A stretch of DNA of 64,000 nucleotides from Spirosoma sp. KCTC 42546 (GTDB taxonomy: Bacteria; Bacteroidota; Bacteroidia; Cytophagales; Spirosomataceae). The stretch covers positions 2,294,001-2,358,000 of the forward strand of contig NZ_CP041360.1 of NCBI RefSeq assembly GCF_006965485.1. The letters are read 5' to 3'. Within the stretch, counting starts at the first letter, position 1. The number at the start of each line of letters is the position of its first letter. The notes under the pieces are model-generated. The model saw nothing but the letters and a program-made list of their open reading frames with translations. It did not search any database and was not told the origin of the DNA. Below are positions 61,410 to 64,000 of the stretch, piece after piece. The position numbers and the translations under genes are program-made.

Positions 61410-62591
61410 TTATTGAAACGCTAGCCAAACGTTCCACAGCCCCAATATCGCTGTAACAAGGACTATAGACCCCATTGCCACATTTTGGGCTAACGAGTTA
61501 CGGTATGCACCCAACAACGTTCGATTATTAACAGCGGCAAATAGAAAAATGGTAACAAAAGGAAGAAGGATGCCATTGATTGCCTGTACCGCAACAATGA
61601 CTGGGATAGGGGTTACGTTCAGCAACCCAAAGGTGAGCCCGGTTAGCATGACTACAAGCCAGATAGCACGATAGGTAGTGGAATTTTTTGGCACCCCTAG
61701 CAAACTTTGTGCCGTTACAGCTGCAGCCAATGGAGCTGTTAAAGAAGAGGCAAAGCCAGCGGCAAATAATCCAAAGGCAAATAAAGAGCCAGCCCATGTT
61801 CCAAGGCTATCCGTTAAGACCTGCGCCATGTGGGGATAGGAGAAATCGCCGGGGATGAGTAGACCAGCCAGTAGTAATACCACTGAAATAATACCTCCGA
61901 TGATTACTGCTACCCAAATTCCCAGCTTCATTTCGCTAAGCGATTGTCCTGATACAATACTTGATCCGAAAAATAGATTGTAGGGTACAATAGTTGTGCC
62001 TATCAGACTATTGATGAGTAATAATGATCCATCTGGAAAACTTGGCGTTAGGAGAGACTTCGTTAGTGCAATTGGCGTAACGGGTGTGCCAAATGCTACA
62101 TAAACAAAAGCGCCACCCATGGCAAATACAATCAGGCCCAGGAAATTAGCTAAGTTCTGAGTCGACCCAATCCACAAAAGAGCAATACAGACAAAACCAA
62201 TCCCAATCGTTAGGGCTGGAACAGGGAGACCAGTAAGTAAGGCAAGACCAGCTACCGCTCCCAGTATATTACCTGCCTGATAAGCTGCACAACCCAGAAA
62301 AATAGCTAGAAATAAGGTCCAGCCAACCCAACGCCCTCGTGCGCCTGTGTACGTTTGTGTAATAACCTGGCCTAAATCTTTGCCCGTAGCAATCGTAATG
62401 CGAGCTGCTGCTTCCTGTAGCCATACCGTACCCAGCGTAGCGAACGTGAGTACCCAGAGCAGTTGTATCCCGTATTTCGAGCCAGCTATAGCACATGCGG
62501 TGACTGAGCCGGGACCAATAAAGGCGGCTGAAATAACTGACCAAAACAAGACACTGCCGAGGCCAGAGCGGATAGAAAGAGATTTAGGCAC
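61410..62591 (-). CDS. Nramp-fold divalent metal transporter-like protein (atypical ligands)
   Basis: A 393-residue polytopic protein with a GTG start at 62591. About eleven membrane helices are visible, in the LeuT-fold order of Nramp. Helix 1 reads AAFIGPGSVTACAIAG, so the canonical metal motif DPGN is GPGS here (residues 26-29). Helix 6 has GTTIVPYNLFFGSS, so canonical MPHN is VPYN (202-205). The Asp and Met that bind Mn/Fe in Nramp are therefore missing. It may carry other ions such as Mg or act differently. A close relative with changed ligands is known in the family, but its substrate is not known to me. Confidence 0.75.
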   Translation of the reverse strand: MPKSLSIRSGLGSVLFWSVISAAFIGPGSVTACAIAGSKYGIQLLWVLTFATLGTVWLQEAAARITIATGKDLGQVITQTYTGARGRWVGWTLFLAIFLGCAAYQAGNILGAVAGLALLTGLPVPALTIGIGFVCIALLWIGSTQNLANFLGLIVFAMGGAFVYVAFGTPVTPIALTKSLLTPSFPDGSLLLINSLIGTTIVPYNLFFGSSIVSGQSLSEMKLGIWVAVIIGGIISVVLLLAGLLIPGDFSYPHMAQVLTDSLGTWAGSLFAFGLFAAGFASSLTAPLAAAVTAQSLLGVPKNSTTYRAIWLVVMLTGLTFGLLNVTPIPVIVAVQAINGILLPFVTIFLFAAVNNRTLLGAYRNSLAQNVAMGSIVLVTAILGLWNVWLAFQ

Positions 62592-62594
62592 GAT

Positions 62595-62680
62595 AAAAAA
62601 GAAGAGTGAAGAATGTAGAATGATGAATATAGGGAAAATTCCTAACTCTCATTATTCTAGACTCTTCACTCTTCTTTTTT
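62595..62680. repeat. 18-bp inverted repeat beside the Nramp-like gene
   Basis: AAAAAAGAAGAGTGAAGA (62595-62612) is exactly complementary to 62663-62680, with AT-rich units between. It lies between the Dps gene and the start of the transporter gene, three bases from the GTG, and could affect transcription through the gap. Confidence 0.65.
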
Positions 62681-62691
62681 CACTATTATTC

Positions 62692-63165
62692 CTAAGATAG
62701 ATACTTTCTCAGCATCCAGGCCATTGCTTCATGAGCCTCCATAAGTCCCGTCAGAAAATCGGCGGTACCGGCGTCCTTCAGTTCTTCGTCACACTTTTCA
62801 ACATCTTCACGGAGTTCGCGAACGATTTGTTCATGATCTGATAAGAGATTCCTGAACATATCAGCCGTGTCTTTGGGTTTTCCTGAGTCTTCTTTCAGGC
62901 TGGTATTATGAATAAACTCAGCCATTGTAGCCAGAGGGGTACCCCCTAACTGTCGGATGCGTTCGGCCACTTCGTCAATTTCGGCCTCTATAGCCTTGTA
63001 CTGACTTTCAAAGAATTTATGGTACTCCATGAAATTCGGTCCGGCGACATTCCAATGGTATTTTCGGGTTTTAATATAAAGTACGTGAAGATCTGACAGG
63101 AAGTCGTTTAGGAGGGTGTTGTCCTGTTTTAAGACATCTTTTTCAAGGCCTATATTGGGTTGCAT
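62692..63165 (-). CDS. Dps-family ferritin-like protein
   Basis: A 157-residue four-helix-bundle protein of the Dps/starvation family. Ferroxidase-site residues are in order: His 37 (RKYHWNVAGPNF), His 49 (YHKFFESQYK), Glu 53 where Asp is common, Asp 64 and Glu 68 (IDEVAER). The protein stores iron as ferric oxide and protects DNA from peroxide. Length and helix pattern are typical. ATG 63165. It is next to the Nramp-like gene on the same strand, but the inverted repeat between them makes co-transcription uncertain. Confidence 0.92.
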   Translation of the reverse strand: MQPNIGLEKDVLKQDNTLLNDFLSDLHVLYIKTRKYHWNVAGPNFMEYHKFFESQYKAIEAEIDEVAERIRQLGGTPLATMAEFIHNTSLKEDSGKPKDTADMFRNLLSDHEQIVRELREDVEKCDEELKDAGTADFLTGLMEAHEAMAWMLRKYLS

Positions 63166-63259
63166 AACGATAACGTGAGTTTAATTGACTTGGTAATTCA
63201 TTGCAACCTGCGTTGTGCAGGCTACTGATGAATAACCGTCAATTGAGCTGTTTGTTTCA

Positions 63260-64000
63260 TTATCCTACTAAGTCGGCAAAAACGTTTTTAGCATAGGCTA
63301 TATCCTGTTTAGTAGCTTCTACAGGACCCATTGTATTGGGCGAGCCTTTTTCCAAACACTGTTCCAGAACTAGTAAAGGCCGAACGCCCAGCGTTTTTAA
63401 CTCGGCGGCAAGACGTCGGTAATCAATGTCCCCATCGCCGAAGGTTTCCTGCCAAATGCCTTCCCGCGATTGACGGATATGGATCTCAACAATCCGCTTG
63501 CCGTAGAGTTTCACGACGTCGAACAAGGCTACTTGTGAGTTTCCGGACCCACGATAAACCCAGTGTGCATCTAAACAAAGCGATACATGTTTGGGATCAG
63601 TTGCCAGCAGCATATGGTGAAACTCCCGGGCGGCTTGCCGGTGTTCAGGAGCATGGGTATGGTAAGCTAGGGTGATGCCGCGTTTACGTAATTCAGCGCC
63701 CAGCCGATCAAGATTTCGAGCTTGCTCCGTCAACTCAGCGTCGGTTTTATCATCATTGCTGCCCCACTTAATCGGACTGGGATTCGTAACAAAAAGGGTT
63801 GTACCGGCAGGTCGGGCAGCATCGGCAATAGCCAGAACGGTATCGATGGATTTTTGGGCCTCAGCGGCTTGATGAAGTGTGCTGTTAACGTACAATGAAG
63901 GCATCGCCAGCTTATAGTTCGTTAATAGCGGTAGGAGTTTAGTGACTTCTTCGGCCGAGTTCACGGCTGGTTCATAGGCCGTCAGGCCCGACTGTACCAG
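63260..64000 (-). CDS. Sugar phosphate isomerase/epimerase, TIM barrel (5' end outside window)
   Basis: The frame stays open to the window edge at 64000 (reading LVQSGLTAYEPAVNSAEEVT), so the start is beyond; the GTG at 63964 is internal. The visible 246 residues are of the xylose-isomerase-like / AP endonuclease family 2 fold: LAYHTHAPEHRQAAREFHHM, HVSLCLDAHWVYRGSGNSQV, ALFDVVKLYGKRIVEIHIRQ and the final VLEQCLEKGSPNTMGP strand. Candidate metal ligands are the Asp in CLDAHW and the His and Glu nearby. The substrate (a sugar phosphate or hydroxypyruvate-like compound) cannot be told. Confidence 0.82.
   Translation of the reverse strand: MVQSGLTAYEPAVNSAEEVTKLLPLLTNYKLAMPSLYVNSTLHQAAEAQKSIDTVLAIADAARPAGTTLFVTNPSPIKWGSNDDKTDAELTEQARNLDRLGAELRKRGITLAYHTHAPEHRQAAREFHHMLLATDPKHVSLCLDAHWVYRGSGNSQVALFDVVKLYGKRIVEIHIRQSREGIWQETFGDGDIDYRRLAAELKTLGVRPLLVLEQCLEKGSPNTMGPVEATKQDIAYAKNVFADLVG

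Noticed and set aside
63260..63964. GTG at 63964 as the start of the isomerase gene
   Set aside because: The frame continues with family-like sequence to the window edge, so the gene is partial.

Overview
The window reads as chromosome of a Bacteroidota member, most likely Cytophagales (Spirosoma-like). This is inferred from the gene content: a SusC/SusD pair, a propeller sensor kinase with a Y_Y_Y domain, LytS/LytTR signalling, a permease with a PadR partner, DUF6089-type barrels beside NAD kinase, BshB1 of bacillithiol synthesis, and promoter-like TAnnTTTG boxes. No species call can be made from sequence reading alone. Coding density is high. The main gaps are AT-rich: 6.7-8.0 kb, 12.9-13.4 kb, 40.4-44.0 kb, 52.1-53.0 kb and 59.5-60.3 kb.

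Layout. 1-2.2 kb: the 3' end of NAD kinase and two outer-membrane barrel proteins. 2.2-6.7 kb: a membrane protein, then a PadR regulator overlapping a large FtsX/MacB-type permease. 7.1-8.0 kb: two adjacent AT-rich genes, each broken by what looks like one missing G in a G-run. 8.0-12.9 kb: a DHFR-like reductase and a three-gene operon ending in a secreted von Willebrand A protein. 13.4-21.0 kb: SusC, SusD, a small lipoprotein and a secreted S9 peptidase, which together suggest uptake and digestion of a polymer. 21.1-28.2 kb: a small overlapping gene pair, then a lipoprotein / LytTR regulator / GAF-LytS kinase operon, and a divergent large propeller kinase without its own regulator.

28.2-40.2 kb is mostly housekeeping: BshB1, a nitrilase-fold hydrolase, an AI-2E family exporter, a degenerate YrdC-like protein coupled to the CCA-adding enzyme, an acyltransferase, an M23 peptidase, a cold-shock protein, Tex, an NlpC/P60 lipoprotein and a GIY-YIG protein. 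A tRNA-Ala(GGC) at 40.3 kb is followed by an AT-rich accessory block with an unusual two-gene module: a membrane-anchored Ig-like protein and a secreted TPR protein. 44-52 kb carries a NarL-type two-component pair, peroxiredoxin, a GH25 lysozyme, AroE, a DedA protein, a phosphosulfolactate-synthase-like enzyme and a thioesterase. 53-64 kb holds a barrel protein with Cys-rich extension, a secreted PPC-domain protein, a bifunctional nuclease, EtfAB, a TPR protein, a lipoprotein, a repeat-bearing surface protein, an Nramp-fold transporter lacking canonical metal ligands, a Dps ferritin and a partial sugar isomerase/epimerase.

Many intergenic gaps hold long inverted repeats or bidirectional terminators, some sharing sequence. 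The best leads for something undescribed are the 40.99-43.75 kb module, the repairable broken pair at 7.1-8.0 kb, and the nested small-gene pair at 21.1-21.8 kb.
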